This document shows, in pieces, positions 1 to 9,042 of a DNA stretch of 64,000 nucleotides. A model generated the notes under the pieces. The model was not told the DNA's origin and searched no databases. It saw nothing but the letters and a program-made list of their open reading frames with translations. Origin of the DNA: Pseudomonas extremaustralis (lineage in GTDB: Bacteria > Pseudomonadota > Gammaproteobacteria > Pseudomonadales > Pseudomonadaceae); contig NZ_LT629689.1 of assembly GCF_900102035.1 (NCBI RefSeq), positions 2,836,001-2,900,000 on the forward strand, given 5' to 3'. Position 1 is the stretch's first letter. Every line of letters begins with the position of its first letter. Position numbers and translations under genes: made by a program.

Positions 1-2
1 TC

Positions 3-431
3 GATCTAATGGATAAACTCAATCAGGAGATACTTCGCCTGGCAAACGAATTCGGTGCGCTCGGGCTTGAATCTATTGAGCTTGGCTCCGACGCGAAGAT
101 GGCAGTACGCAAAGGCAATCAGAAATCAGCGTTCAGCAGGCTGACTCCCGGTGAACGTCTCAGGCTGCGCATTGCTACAGCCATCGCGTTGTTACGCGTC
201 GGCCAGAATCTGGGCGTCGGGCGCCACCCTGGCCTGCTGATCATCGACTCACCCGGCTCCGAGGAAACCAGTGAGAATGATCTGGCAAAGCTTCTGACCG
301 AACTTCGGCGAGTAGCCAACGAAACGCAGGGCCTGCAGATTTTCATTGCGAGTGCGAACGCGCCTGCCGTACTCAAGGCGCTTGGGGAAAAGCAGTGTCG
401 TGTGGCTCCGGAAGGCGGCTATGTCTGGTAA
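3..431 (+). CDS. C-terminal part of an SMC/RecN-like ATPase (5' end outside window)
   Basis: The reading frame is open from the first bases, so this is the tail of a longer gene that begins to the left of the window. The visible part carries the end of an ABC/SMC-type nucleotide-binding domain. LTPGERLRLRIATAIALLRV resembles the ABC signature helix, and GLLIIDSPGSEE is a Walker B-like strand with acidic residues after it. FIASANAPAVLKAL resembles the following switch region. The Walker A motif and any coiled coil must lie upstream and cannot be seen. The stop overlaps the start of the downstream nuclease-like gene by 11 bp, which implies coupled translation and joint function. ATPase plus nuclease is a common layout for defence modules, but the family is not identified. 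Confidence 0.75.
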   Translation, partial: DLMDKLNQEILRLANEFGALGLESIELGSDAKMAVRKGNQKSAFSRLTPGERLRLRIATAIALLRVGQNLGVGRHPGLLIIDSPGSEETSENDLAKLLTELRRVANETQGLQIFIASANAPAVLKALGEKQCRVAPEGGYVW

Positions 432-2394
432 CCAGCAGCCTTGCTTGCTGGGTGCCATAGAGCAGCACCTGCAATCCGCGACGCCACTGACGATTGCGTC
501 GCTGGGAGGGATGGCAGCCTTGATGGCACAAGCGCAGTCGTTGGTGGAGTCGCCGTATCTTGATGTGCTCGCAGAGTTTGCAAACAGCGCGCTCCCAGAT
601 GAGTCGGCTGACATTGACAAGCTGCTGCTTCAAGGATTCGCGGAGTGTCAGGATCCTTGCGCCATACGTTCAGCGGCAGACATCGTCATCTGCAGCCCCC
701 CCCTCCGCCAGCGTATCAGCACCCGACTTGCTAGCGTACTGGAACAACGCATCGAATCTCAGACCACAAAAAAACAGGAGCTGATAGCCGCTTACGCGCT
801 TGAAGCATTGTTCCGCCTGGCTCTGGCATCCAGCATCTCAAAGTTCATACCGCTCAAGATCCTGGCCTGCATCAAATCCAACGCGAACAACCTGTATGCG
901 CAGCATGCGGCAAAACTAGCTGGCGTCGCCCTGTACGCCTGGCAAGAGCCAGAGCTAGTAGTCACCTTGAACGAGTTGCGCAAGATCGAGGATGCAGAGG
1001 GTGAGGCAGCCTTTGAACTTGCACTGGTGAGCCTATCCAAGGCTCTGGATGCTGGCTCCCTTGAGGAGATCAACCAGCATCTAGAAATCACTAAGGCTCT
1101 TTTGCGAGACGCCCAGGCAGTGGACGAGGACCGAGCTGATGCTGCGGCATATGCGGCAGTCGTAGACATCATTCGAGGATTCTCTACAGGTGCACCAGCG
1201 GAGTTCATGAATGAGCGCGCTGAGTCCCTAACCAGAGCCGTTCAAGACCGGAGACTCGCTCTAGGTAATCAGCACCTTCCAGATTGGCTCATGCCTCGAG
1301 CGGATCGAGAAATCCAATGGGTACGATTGATGAGATCAGTGCAGCAAGCATGCAGAGACTTAACACGTCCAAGCTGGCTAAAGGCGAGTGCCATCATCGA
1401 AAACCTGCTAGCGGTCTTTGATGCTGACCGCACCTTCGAAACCAAAGGTGGACTAGGCCAGCTTTTGCGCCCCCGGATAGAAGCCAGCTTCGTACGGGAG
1501 CGCGGGCAGCTAGCCCTTCTTGACGATCTTCTCGCTGAGCCCGACTGGGAGCCAGGACACAAGGATACCGCACGCATCCTTCGTGCTCGCATTGCGCAAC
1601 TGGAGGTCAATAATGTCGAATTGGGAAAGCCGTCGCCTAACGAAAGCTATCCGATGCTTCAGCAGTTGCTCAGAAGCCCTGAACTTCCGCCCGAGTGGTC
1701 TTCCGACGCATTGCATCGCATCGAAACAGCGCTGAATGATCGGTACGACGTATCGAATGATTTCAGCAACCCGGTGGTCCAGCGACTACTCAAGGGGCTC
1801 ACATCCCACCTAGAGGCCTGTCAAGACTATTCAGGGGAGGTCCGGATCCATTTCAACGAACTCCTTGCTCAAATTGTCCTCTTCTGCAAAACCCGTCAGG
1901 ATGGGGGAACCAAGGAGCTACGTGATCGAGGTAAGTATCTACGTGATCCAGCGGCAACAGAGTTCCAGCTGCAGCAAGATCTTTGGCAGTGGCTGTCTGG
2001 CAACTATCGAAGCTGTGAAATCCTGGACGAAGTAGAAGGTGTTGCAACAGGGCGGGCGGATCTCTATGCCGGATTCGGTGGCCATAGGCTCGTCATCGAG
2101 ATGAAGCGCCATCATGGACATCTGGACCGAGCGGCTGCGAGAACCTACTGCGATCAAGCCGCTAGCTACCAAAATACGAACGTGAAACTTGGCTTTCTGG
2201 GCGTCTTGGAGATTGTGGATCGCAAGGGTCCACCGCCCAGCCTGGAGGAGTGTATCTGGTACGATTCCGTCCTCCCCACAAACAGCAGCATTGTGCGTCA
2301 CCTTGTTGTTTTCAGAGTGCCAGGAAATCTCAAATCACCTTCGTCGATGTCCCTGAAGACGACCAAACCTAGAAAGAGAGCTGCAAGCCAGTAG
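421..2394 (+). CDS. Large helical protein with C-terminal PD-(D/E)XK nuclease-like domain
   Basis: About 657 residues if translation starts at the ATG at 421, which overlaps the stop of the upstream ATPase gene; the frame is also open a little further upstream. The first roughly 500 residues look almost wholly alpha-helical and match no family I recognise. The last ~130 residues read as a restriction-like nuclease fold: an N-terminal helix with EFQLQQDLWQWL, then GRADLYAGF (metal-binding Asp), then VIEMKRH (the E-x-K pair), then DQAASY on the following helix. I infer a DNA- or RNA-cutting effector driven by the upstream ATPase. The order of catalytic residues is seen; function in phage defence is inference. 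No signal peptide or membrane segment is seen. Confidence 0.75.
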   Translation: MSGNQQPCLLGAIEQHLQSATPLTIASLGGMAALMAQAQSLVESPYLDVLAEFANSALPDESADIDKLLLQGFAECQDPCAIRSAADIVICSPPLRQRISTRLASVLEQRIESQTTKKQELIAAYALEALFRLALASSISKFIPLKILACIKSNANNLYAQHAAKLAGVALYAWQEPELVVTLNELRKIEDAEGEAAFELALVSLSKALDAGSLEEINQHLEITKALLRDAQAVDEDRADAAAYAAVVDIIRGFSTGAPAEFMNERAESLTRAVQDRRLALGNQHLPDWLMPRADREIQWVRLMRSVQQACRDLTRPSWLKASAIIENLLAVFDADRTFETKGGLGQLLRPRIEASFVRERGQLALLDDLLAEPDWEPGHKDTARILRARIAQLEVNNVELGKPSPNESYPMLQQLLRSPELPPEWSSDALHRIETALNDRYDVSNDFSNPVVQRLLKGLTSHLEACQDYSGEVRIHFNELLAQIVLFCKTRQDGGTKELRDRGKYLRDPAATEFQLQQDLWQWLSGNYRSCEILDEVEGVATGRADLYAGFGGHRLVIEMKRHHGHLDRAAARTYCDQAASYQNTNVKLGFLGVLEIVDRKGPPPSLEECIWYDSVLPTNSSIVRHLVVFRVPGNLKSPSSMSLKTTKPRKRAASQ

Positions 2395-2462
2395 CAATGG
2401 AAGCAGTGCGCCTACCGTCCTCATCGCAGTACCTTCGGATCACATAGCAGTCGACAGAGAGC

Positions 2463-2481
2463 TATCTTTCAGAGAAAGATA
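2463..2481. other. Short perfect hairpin after the nuclease gene
   Basis: Inverted repeat TATCTTTC / GAAAGATA around a 3-nt loop, 68 bp after the stop of the nuclease-like gene. There is no T-run, so a classical terminator is uncertain. Confidence 0.3.
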
Positions 2482-2602
2482 CTTCACCGCCACCCTCCCC
2501 TGATGCAACGTATCCGTCCGGCCAACTCACCTTCCGAACTCCAGCATTAAGGACGATGGTGTCCGCGTAAATATGATCTGACCCCGAAATGTTGGACGCC
2601 AT

Positions 2603-3439
2603 CTATGCCCGCCGTGCTTGAGTCCTGTATTCCACAGGGCTCAGGCCACTTAGCTTCAGCCTGATTCGCGAATGATTGTAGTAGTGTATGTAGTCCTCTA
2701 TACCTGCTTCAAGCTCATCGAGACTGTTGAATTTGTTCAGGTAAAAGAACTCGGATTTCAACGTGCCAAAAAAGCTTTCCATAGCCGCATTGTCATAGCA
2801 ATTTCCTTTGCGGGACATGCTTGGCTTTACCGCATGCTCGTTCAGTACGCGGCGGTAGATAGGCATCCGGTACTGCCATCCCTGGTCGGAATGCAAGATT
2901 GGTTTATCGCGTGGCCGCAGCCTCTCAAAAGCTTGCCGTAGCATCGCACCAACCATGTCGAACAGCGGGCGCCTCGCGGTCTTGAAGGCGATTATTTCGC
3001 CGTTATAGAGGTCAAGGATCGGCGAGAGATAAAGCTTCTGCCCCCCGACCCGAAACTCCGTCACATCGGTTACCCATTTCTGGTTCGGTCGTTTGGCATC
3101 GAACTTCCGTTTCAGCAGGTTCGGCGCTACCTGACCCTCTTCGCCTCTGTAGGCCCGGTATTTCTTTATGCGCACACGGCTTTTCAACTGAAGCTCGCCC
3201 ATGAGGCGCTGAACAGTCTTGTGGTTCACAAGATGGCCAGCTCGCCGAACGGCAGCAGTGATTCGGCGATAGCCATATCGGCCCTTGTGCTCGTCGAAAA
3301 TTGAGCGAATTCTGGACTTCAGCTCTGCGTATTTATCAACGGATTGCTGCACCTTTTGTTGATAATAAAAAGTGCTACGGGCCAGGCCAGCCAATTTCAG
3401 AAGGCCTTCCAGAGAGTGCTCCTGCCTCAGTTCAATCAC
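2603..3439 (-). CDS. IS3-family transposase OrfB (DDE catalytic part)
   Basis: Retroviral-integrase-like DDE transposase, 278 residues from a GTG that overlaps the orfA stop. An N-terminal helical segment (LKLAGLARSTFYYQQ) is followed by the rve core. The catalytic acids can be seen: Asp in WVTDVTEF, Asp in HSDQGWQY and Glu in ESFFGTLKSE. The frame is open upstream of the GTG into orfA (residues AQIV then IELRQE), so the active protein is probably an OrfAB fusion made by -1 frameshifting at the A-rich GAAAAAG near the end of orfA. Full length, with no inactivating change seen. Confidence 0.93.
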   Translation of the reverse strand: MIELRQEHSLEGLLKLAGLARSTFYYQQKVQQSVDKYAELKSRIRSIFDEHKGRYGYRRITAAVRRAGHLVNHKTVQRLMGELQLKSRVRIKKYRAYRGEEGQVAPNLLKRKFDAKRPNQKWVTDVTEFRVGGQKLYLSPILDLYNGEIIAFKTARRPLFDMVGAMLRQAFERLRPRDKPILHSDQGWQYRMPIYRRVLNEHAVKPSMSRKGNCYDNAAMESFFGTLKSEFFYLNKFNSLDELEAGIEDYIHYYNHSRIRLKLSGLSPVEYRTQARRA

Positions 3440-3972
3440 GATTTGCGCTTTTTCGGCTGCGCTGCTCGTTCCTTCACTTGAACCAAGGCATCGAGCTTTT
3501 TTAAATAAGCAATTTCCATCCGCAACTGGCTCAATTCGGCCAGCAAATCATCACGCGTACGAGCTTCATCGTCCGAAGATTCAAGCTGAATGGACGGGAT
3601 GGGGTTTGTCATTTTTTTGTGAAGTCCGCTTGCTGGCTGCCGGGACAAGGCCTCCAAACCGCCTTCATCATACCTGCGCTCCCATTCGCCAATGATGTCG
3701 GATTTCCGGATATCAAACAGGGCAGCGACTTGGCGATAGGACAGCTCTTCCTCTCGCATACGCTGCAATACATTCAGCTTGAACTCAGGGCTGTAGTTCT
3801 TCTTTCTCTTACTTTTGAGGCCTGCGGCACCAAGCGCCTGATATGCCGCAATCCACTTTCGAAGCGAAGAGGCATTGACCCCGTGACGATGCGCGACCTC
3901 TCTGTGACCTGCGCTCCCCGAACAGTAATCTTCAACAACCGACAATTTCGCCTGCTCTGTGTACTTTTTCAT
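3436..3972 (-). CDS. IS3-family transposase OrfA (helix-turn-helix)
   Basis: DNA-binding partner of OrfB, 178 residues. There are two helix-turn-helix units: near the N-terminus (AHRHGVNASSLRKWIAAYQ) and near residues 70-90 (SYRQVAALFDIRKSDIIGEW), which is the double-HTH layout of the IS150 group. A C-terminal stretch (ELSQLRMEIAYLKKLDALVQ) looks like the leucine-zipper dimerisation segment of IS3 OrfA proteins. The slippery GAAAAAG lies five codons before the stop, where IS3 elements shift frame into orfB. Confidence 0.92.
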   Translation of the reverse strand: MKKYTEQAKLSVVEDYCSGSAGHREVAHRHGVNASSLRKWIAAYQALGAAGLKSKRKKNYSPEFKLNVLQRMREEELSYRQVAALFDIRKSDIIGEWERRYDEGGLEALSRQPASGLHKKMTNPIPSIQLESSDDEARTRDDLLAELSQLRMEIAYLKKLDALVQVKERAAQPKKRKS

Positions 3973-4126
3973 GACACCCCTGGATGTTGATGTCCAACAT
4001 TTCGGGGTCAGATCAATACGCGGACACCATCGTCCTTAATGGTAACCGATCCATCACTCACACATTCAAAGCCGCCCATTGAAGCCCGATGCTGCGCTCC
4101 CGATCTCTTTCTGGAGCCAGCACCTC

Positions 4127-4486
4127 ATGATGCGTCCCGACGCCAAAGTCGAAAAAGTTTACCTTTACCCCAAGTCCGTGGACTTCCGAAAATCCATCGA
4201 CGGCCTGGCCGCCCTGGTCGAGCTGGATATCAAGGTGGCCGTCTTCGACCCGGTACTTTTCGTTTTTCTGAATCGCTCCCGCAACCGGGTGAAAATCCTC
4301 TATTGGGAGCGCAACGGCTTCTGTCTTTGGCTCAAGCGCCTGGAATCCGAGCGTTTCAAAACCTCGCCCCACGTCACCGACGAAGCCATCGTATTGAGCG
4401 TCCAGGAACTGAACTGGTTGCTCGACGGTTTTGACCTTTGGCGCAACCGCCCTCATCAGGTTTTGACCCCACGCTACGTAGCCTGA
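4127..4486 (+). CDS. tnpB: IS66 accessory protein TnpB
   Basis: About 119 residues. The core YLYPKSVDFRKSIDGLAALV followed by FLNRSRNRVKILYWERNG is the standard TnpB (IS66 Orf2) pattern, ending with a conserved LLDGFDLW. The frame is open from 4079, but the family start is normally MMRPDAK, so I place it at 4127. The biochemical role of TnpB is not settled; it is known to be needed for IS66 transposition. Confidence 0.9.
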   Translation: MMRPDAKVEKVYLYPKSVDFRKSIDGLAALVELDIKVAVFDPVLFVFLNRSRNRVKILYWERNGFCLWLKRLESERFKTSPHVTDEAIVLSVQELNWLLDGFDLWRNRPHQVLTPRYVA

Positions 4487-4504
4487 CCCGGTATAATCCG
4501 GGCC

Positions 4505-6049
4505 ATGATTTCCCTGCCCGACGACCTGCCTGATGATCCTGTTTTGCTCAAGCAACTGCTGCTTGAGGCACTCAGTCGCCAGGAAGAAGTGGCCCAGGCT
4601 TATCAAACCCACATCGTCGACCTGAAAGAGCAGATCAAGTTGCTGCGCGACCGCTTGTTCGGGCGCAAGTCCGAACAGACTGTCGAGCCCAACACGCCGC
4701 AACTGGCGCTGTTCAACGAGCCCGAAAGCGAGCCGATGCCGCTCGTTGATGACCCTGACGAAGAAGCCGTTGCGCCGACGCCGCGCCGTGGCAAGCGCAA
4801 GCCGTTGTCGGCCGATCTGCCGCGTATCGAAATCATCCACGAACTGCCTGAACACGAACTGACCTGTGCCTGCGGTTGCCGCAAACACGCCATCGGCGAA
4901 GAAACCAGCGAACAACTGGACATCGTGCCGATGCAGATCCGTGTCATCAGGCACATCCGCAAGGTCTACGGTTGCCGGGGCTGTGAAACTGCACCGGTCA
5001 CGGCTGACAAGCCTGCTCAGTTGATCGAAAAGAGTATGGCCAGTCCCAGCGTGCTGGCGATGCTGCTGACTACCAAATACGTCGATGGCTTGCCGTTGCA
5101 CCGGTTTGAAACCGTGCTCAGCCGACATGGCGTCGAGATTGCGCGCCAGACGCTGGCGCGCTGGGTGATCCAGTGCAGCGAACACTTCCAGCCACTGCTG
5201 AATTTGATGCGCGACCGCTTGCTGGAAAGCCCGGTGATCCACTGCGATGAAACCCGCGTGCAGGTGTTGAAGGAGCCGGATCGTGACCCGACCAGTCAAT
5301 CCTGGATGTGGGTGCAGGCCAGTGGCCCACCGGACAAGAAAGTCGTGCTGTTCGACTACACCTCCAGCCGAGCGCAGGATGTACCGTTGCGTTTGCTGGA
5401 CAGCTATCGCGGCTATGTGATGACCGATGATTACGCCGGCTATAACGCCTTCGCGTTGCAGCCGGGCGTGGAGCGACTGGCATGCATGGCGCATGCACGC
5501 CGCAAGTTCGTGGATGCGCAAAAAGTGCAGCCTAAGGGTAAAACCGGGAGGGCTGATATCGCGCTGACGATGATCAACAAACTGTACAGCATCGAACGCG
5601 AATCCAAAGACGCCAGCGATGAACAACGGTTTATCGCTCGTCAGGAGAAGAGCTTGCCGATCCTGGCCCAACTGAAAAGCTGGCTGGCTAAGACCCAATC
5701 CCAAGTGACGCCGCAAAGCGCATTAGGCAAGGCTGTGCACTATCTGGCGAATAACTGGAACCGACTGGAGCGCTATGTCGAAGCGGGTTATTTACCCATC
5801 GACAACAACGCCGCTGAAAGAGCGATCAAGCCGTTTGTGATCGGACGCAAAGCTTGGTTGTTCAGTGATACCGTCAACGGCGCCGCCGCCAGCGCAAAGA
5901 TTTACAGCTTGGTCGAGACCGCCAAGGTCAACGGCCAGGAGCCCTATACGTGGCTGCGCCACGTACTGGAGCGGTTGCCATATGCCTCGACGGTCGAAGA
6001 CTACGAAGCCTTGCTGCCGTGGAACTGCTCACCGGAGATGCCACGGTAA
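4505..6049 (+). CDS. tnpC: IS66 transposase TnpC
   Basis: 514 residues, full length for the family, 18 bp after tnpB. An N-terminal leucine-rich coiled coil (about residues 15-50) is followed by a Cys-rich zinc-ribbon-like segment (CACGC and CRGC, about residues 120-160) and the DDE core: the [11 protein letters not shown]sp, the MTDDYAGYN Asp and the Glu in [16 protein letters not shown]. The C-terminal IS66 domain ends with [11 protein letters not shown]. No frameshift or stop is seen, so the element could be active. Confidence 0.93.
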   Translation: MISLPDDLPDDPVLLKQLLLEALSRQEEVAQAYQTHIVDLKEQIKLLRDRLFGRKSEQTVEPNTPQLALFNEPESEPMPLVDDPDEEAVAPTPRRGKRKPLSADLPRIEIIHELPEHELTCACGCRKHAIGEETSEQLDIVPMQIRVIRHIRKVYGCRGCETAPVTADKPAQLIEKSMASPSVLAMLLTTKYVDGLPLHRFETVLSRHGVEIARQTLARWVIQCSEHFQPLLNLMRDRLLESPVIHCDETRVQVLKEPDRDPTSQSWMWVQASGPPDKKVVLFDYTSSRAQDVPLRLLDSYRGYVMTDDYAGYNAFALQPGVERLACMAHARRKFVDAQKVQPKGKTGRADIALTMINKLYSIERESKDASDEQRFIARQEKSLPILAQLKSWLAKTQSQVTPQSALGKAVHYLANNWNRLERYVEAGYLPIDNNAAERAIKPFVIGRKAWLFSDTVNGAAASAKIYSLVETAKVNGQEPYTWLRHVLERLPYASTVEDYEALLPWNCSPEMPR

Positions 6050-6102
6050 ACCGTTGACCCACCTTGGGATAGGTGGGGTTTATGGATCGCTTACCCTTAA
6101 TG

Positions 6103-6398
6103 CTGGAGTTCGGAAGGTGAGTTGGCCGGACGGATACCCTTTAGCGACCGATAAAAATGTTATGGCACAGCCACTCATGGCGGGCCTCAACGGGTCCTTT
6201 ACCGACCTTAAGCATAGGCAGCAAGCGGCCAACAACTGCCGCGTATGGAGGTGACGCCCTTGTTGAAGGGCGTCGGTCAGTCATTTGATACCTCCCGAAG
6301 TCTTCCGGCTGACACACCACCTTCAACAATGCGCCAAGGTTAGGGAGGCCCAAAGAAAATCCAGGTTCTGACCAGTTTCCTGCGAGAAGTTGACAAAC
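6103..6398. other. Intergenic stretch with a hairpin, between IS66 and the GTPase operon
   Basis: The first 35 bp are the end of the palindrome arm. After that I see no gene. At 6253-6274 there is a perfect 9-bp stem (GACGCCCTT / AAGGGCGTC) with a 4-nt loop and no T-run. It may act as a weak terminator for the minus-strand operon ending at 6399, but it is too far away and too poor in T to be sure. Confidence 0.4.
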
Positions 6399-9038
6399 TT
6401 AAAAACTCGGTCCATCTGATAACGAGTCATCGCGAGTCAGAAATCTCAATGCTCCTCGGATTTGGTTTGACCATGGATTGGGGATGAGTAATAGATCGCG
6501 TTCAATCTCTAAAATTCGCTGCCCTCCCCCAGCTTGTTCAGCGATGCGATGAAGTATCTTGTCGAGATCTCCTGCACGTGCGGCAGCCAGCGCTATGTCC
6601 GTAGCGCGCCAATTTGAATGCATAAACGCATCTACCAAATGATGGCGCGCAGTTTTGCACTTGTCCCAATCAGCGAAAAGAAAAAACTTCAGGATGTCAG
6701 GTGCGTTATTTTCTTTCATCAACAACTTGTAAACTGGTGGAAATGCAGCCGCTATCAGTGGCGAAACAGGATCGTGCCTCGCTTGCAATAGGAATGGCAT
6801 TAACGCCGCAGATGCGTCGAGAAACCCGCGCTGGTGGCGGGCACCAGAATCCCAAAGCAAGTTGGCCGCATCCAAGACCGCCGACTCCGGATAATCAATT
6901 CGTCCTCTCGCGATAATAGCTGTAGCAAGTTCGGGAATTGCAGACATTATTTGCTGGCGAACTTCACTCGATGAATGATTAAAGGCTGATAAATGCCCTG
7001 CAAATACATTAGCCGATGTCTTCCTGTTCAATCCAATGAAGATAGCTCTGCGCCCGTCCAGGCAATCACCGGCGGTCTGAAGTAACAATGCTAATGCAGT
7101 ACTGTCAACCTCACCCGCTTCGCGCGCTAGAATAACCTCCACCGCGCGCGAAGCCAGCCTTGCGACATCATCACCAGCTGCATATGGCAGCAGATGCAGC
7201 GTCATATTGATCGTTGAAGACGCAGACAGAACATTGGCGTTCAGGATCCGTTTAACAATATCGACGTTTTCACTAAGATCCTTCATCAATAGTTCTAACA
7301 CGTCAGCTTCGTTCACACCTCCGAGCATAGATCTTAGTTGACCTAAACTGGCTGACTGCAACAATCGGGATACATGTTGAAGCCGTCGCTGATCCGTGAT
7401 CAGACTAAGAGTCATCATCCATTCGAGGTCTTCCCTGACTGGCGCTATAAGATGAGTAAGGAGCGCATCTGCTCCCGCACTCTCTGGAAAACTAGCGGTC
7501 AGGGTGCGTAAAGGAGATAGTGCGCCTATTTCCTTTGCCCTTTCAGCCAAAGGTCGGTGCAGGCTCTCAGCAGCGAGACGGTTTGCCTCAAAGAGTAAGC
7601 TGGTTTCCGCCAACAGTTCTTCTTCATCAAGTTCAGCGATCAAGGACCGCGCGGCCGGAGCATATAGTTCTTCGACTAAGTATTTCAGAATACGCCGCGT
7701 CGCTAAGTCACGAGTTGATTTCGATGCGTTAGCAATTGCCGTCGCAAGCGGTTCTGAGAGGCTCGGAAATTTTTTTAGGGCCACTTTAGAGAGCGGGGAG
7801 CTTAGCAATAAGAGTTGAAGTACATTCGCCGGCTGAAGCGCGGCTATCCCTTCAGCAACATCAGTGTCAAACCGCTGGGACAATCCGTCTCCAATCGCAC
7901 CAATCAGCAGCTTACGACCTCGACTAGAAGCAAGCATTTCGACACTGCGAATAGCATCGTTTGGGGACTTCGCGGCTAAGTTCATCGCCGCATTCCGGAT
8001 AGCCTTGGCCGATGAAAGCTTTAGCCGTACGCCATTCAGCTTTTCCGTAAGTGCTAATAAAAAGCGCCAAGCGTCGGTGGACGGGAGCGTTTCAGCGGCA
8101 CGTATTGCCGCACTACCGAGTTCCGGCTCAAGTCGCTTAATTGCCCTGATATTACGAGGAGATCGGCTATTTGCAATGTCCAACAGTCCCAATGCTGCGT
8201 TGGGTGAAACTTCCAGCTTTTCGTACAGCTCGTTCCAAAGAAGAGATATCCTCAAATCCGCCTCGGTTCCACCTTGAGCTGTCGATAGCTCACCCAACAC
8301 GTCGTCGCTCAGCAGAACAGGCGGCTGATCCTGAAATACGCTCTGCACAATTTTTCGAGACCATCGGTGACGGCCTTCAGCAAAATTGCGCCCATCAATG
8401 CGACGACCCGGCCAATCACTGAAGCGAGACCTGGCATTCTTGGGCGCGAACACTAGGTCAAAGCTGATGCTGCCGATGGATCGAGGTGATAGAGCAAAAG
8501 TGGAGACAGCAAATCTTGTTCGCAAAGACGGCCATAGCGCTGTCAGAAGCCGAAGCGTAATTCCTTCCGGCTTAGAAGCGTCGAAAACGACAATCGGTTT
8601 ACGATCCTCAAGGAACAACGCTTCGACCAATTCGATGCATTCAGAGGCGTCAACTGACGCAAACGTACCAGTTTCTCGAGCAAGATGAATTCGCTTAGCG
8701 GGCGCAGTGGGTCCTTCGAGAGTAAGCGATTTAACCAATGCCAGAATGTCAACATTAGTGGTCCAATCCGGTACCGGAATGAAATAACTTCGGGTTCGAA
8801 CACAACCCGCTCTCGGCGCATCCAAGTCCTGCCATGTTCGTGCAATGACGTAGTACGATCCCGATGGAAGTGGGTAGCAGGTGAGGTAGGAATCAAAATG
8901 CTCGCCAGGTCGAAGCGGTCCGGCCACGTCAGATAGGCGGTCAACCAAATCCTGATCGGCCTTTGACAGCTTGGCCGAAGAAGAGAGGAGCTGATGCCCA
9001 TTACGGTAGCCATGTAGCTGCTGATCTAAAATTGTCAT
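6399..9038 (-). CDS. GTPase-associated protein 1 (GAP1-type), large helical protein
   Basis: About 879 residues from the ATG at 9038, 4 bp after the stop of the upstream GTPase gene; a TTG at 9056 is the other possible start. The N-terminal ~150 residues match the pattern I know for GAP1-N: DQQLHGYRNGHQLLSSS, then LTCYPLPSGSYYVIARTW, then RAGCVRTRSYFI. The rest is a long, leucine- and alanine-rich all-helical region of repeated helices. No enzyme motif is seen. In Pfam this family is described as the partner of double GTPases in predicted conflict systems. It is the last gene of the operon. A scaffold or sensor role is inference. The reading frame is intact. Confidence 0.8.
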   Translation of the reverse strand: MTILDQQLHGYRNGHQLLSSSAKLSKADQDLVDRLSDVAGPLRPGEHFDSYLTCYPLPSGSYYVIARTWQDLDAPRAGCVRTRSYFIPVPDWTTNVDILALVKSLTLEGPTAPAKRIHLARETGTFASVDASECIELVEALFLEDRKPIVVFDASKPEGITLRLLTALWPSLRTRFAVSTFALSPRSIGSISFDLVFAPKNARSRFSDWPGRRIDGRNFAEGRHRWSRKIVQSVFQDQPPVLLSDDVLGELSTAQGGTEADLRISLLWNELYEKLEVSPNAALGLLDIANSRSPRNIRAIKRLEPELGSAAIRAAETLPSTDAWRFLLALTEKLNGVRLKLSSAKAIRNAAMNLAAKSPNDAIRSVEMLASSRGRKLLIGAIGDGLSQRFDTDVAEGIAALQPANVLQLLLLSSPLSKVALKKFPSLSEPLATAIANASKSTRDLATRRILKYLVEELYAPAARSLIAELDEEELLAETSLLFEANRLAAESLHRPLAERAKEIGALSPLRTLTASFPESAGADALLTHLIAPVREDLEWMMTLSLITDQRRLQHVSRLLQSASLGQLRSMLGGVNEADVLELLMKDLSENVDIVKRILNANVLSASSTINMTLHLLPYAAGDDVARLASRAVEVILAREAGEVDSTALALLLQTAGDCLDGRRAIFIGLNRKTSANVFAGHLSAFNHSSSEVRQQIMSAIPELATAIIARGRIDYPESAVLDAANLLWDSGARHQRGFLDASAALMPFLLQARHDPVSPLIAAAFPPVYKLLMKENNAPDILKFFLFADWDKCKTARHHLVDAFMHSNWRATDIALAAARAGDLDKILHRIAEQAGGGQRILEIERDLLLIPNPWSNQIRGALRFLTRDDSLSDGPSF

Positions 9039-9042
9039 GATT

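Larger units (their letters stand above)
2574..4015 (-). mobile_element. IS3-family insertion sequence (IS150-like)
   Basis: The element is bounded by perfect 24-bp inverted repeats at 2574-2597 and 3992-4015 (outer end TGATCTGACCCCGAAATGTT). It is flanked by a 3-bp direct repeat ATA (2571-2573 and 4016-4018), as expected for IS3-family target duplication. Length is 1442 bp. It carries the usual orfA and orfB, read on the minus strand, and both look intact. It inserted at the centre of the palindrome described for 2510-6137. Confidence 0.93.
4042..6094 (+). mobile_element. IS66-family insertion sequence (tnpB + tnpC)
   Basis: The ends are GTAACCGATCCAT on the left and, inverted, GTAAGCGATCCAT on the right. 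This is the GTAA start typical of IS66, with one mismatch in the first 13 bases. An 8-bp direct repeat CCTTAATG lies immediately outside both ends (4034-4041 and 6095-6102), the target-site length of IS66 elements. Length is 2053 bp. It contains tnpB and tnpC; there is no room for tnpA, because only 85 bp precede tnpB. It interrupts the right arm of the palindrome at 2510-6137. Confidence 0.93.
2510..6137. repeat. Perfect 60-bp inverted repeat, originally one 122-bp palindrome, now split by two insertion sequences
   Basis: The left arm is 2510-2569. The right arm is in two pieces, 4017-4041 and 6103-6137. Removing the two insertion sequences and their target duplications joins the arms as 60 bp + AA + 60 bp, and I find no mismatch between the arms. 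The IS3-family element sits within a base or two of the dyad centre; the IS66-family element sits in the right arm. The palindrome has no coding potential that I can see and no obvious flanking target duplication (CAAC on the left against CCTT on the right). It may be a MITE-like element or the fused ends of a lost transposon. Confidence 0.85.

Noticed and set aside
4058..5716. Minus-strand open frame of about 550 codons inside IS66
   Set aside because: Antisense shadow of tnpB/tnpC with no domain and no ribosome site; the plus-strand genes are full-length transposase genes.
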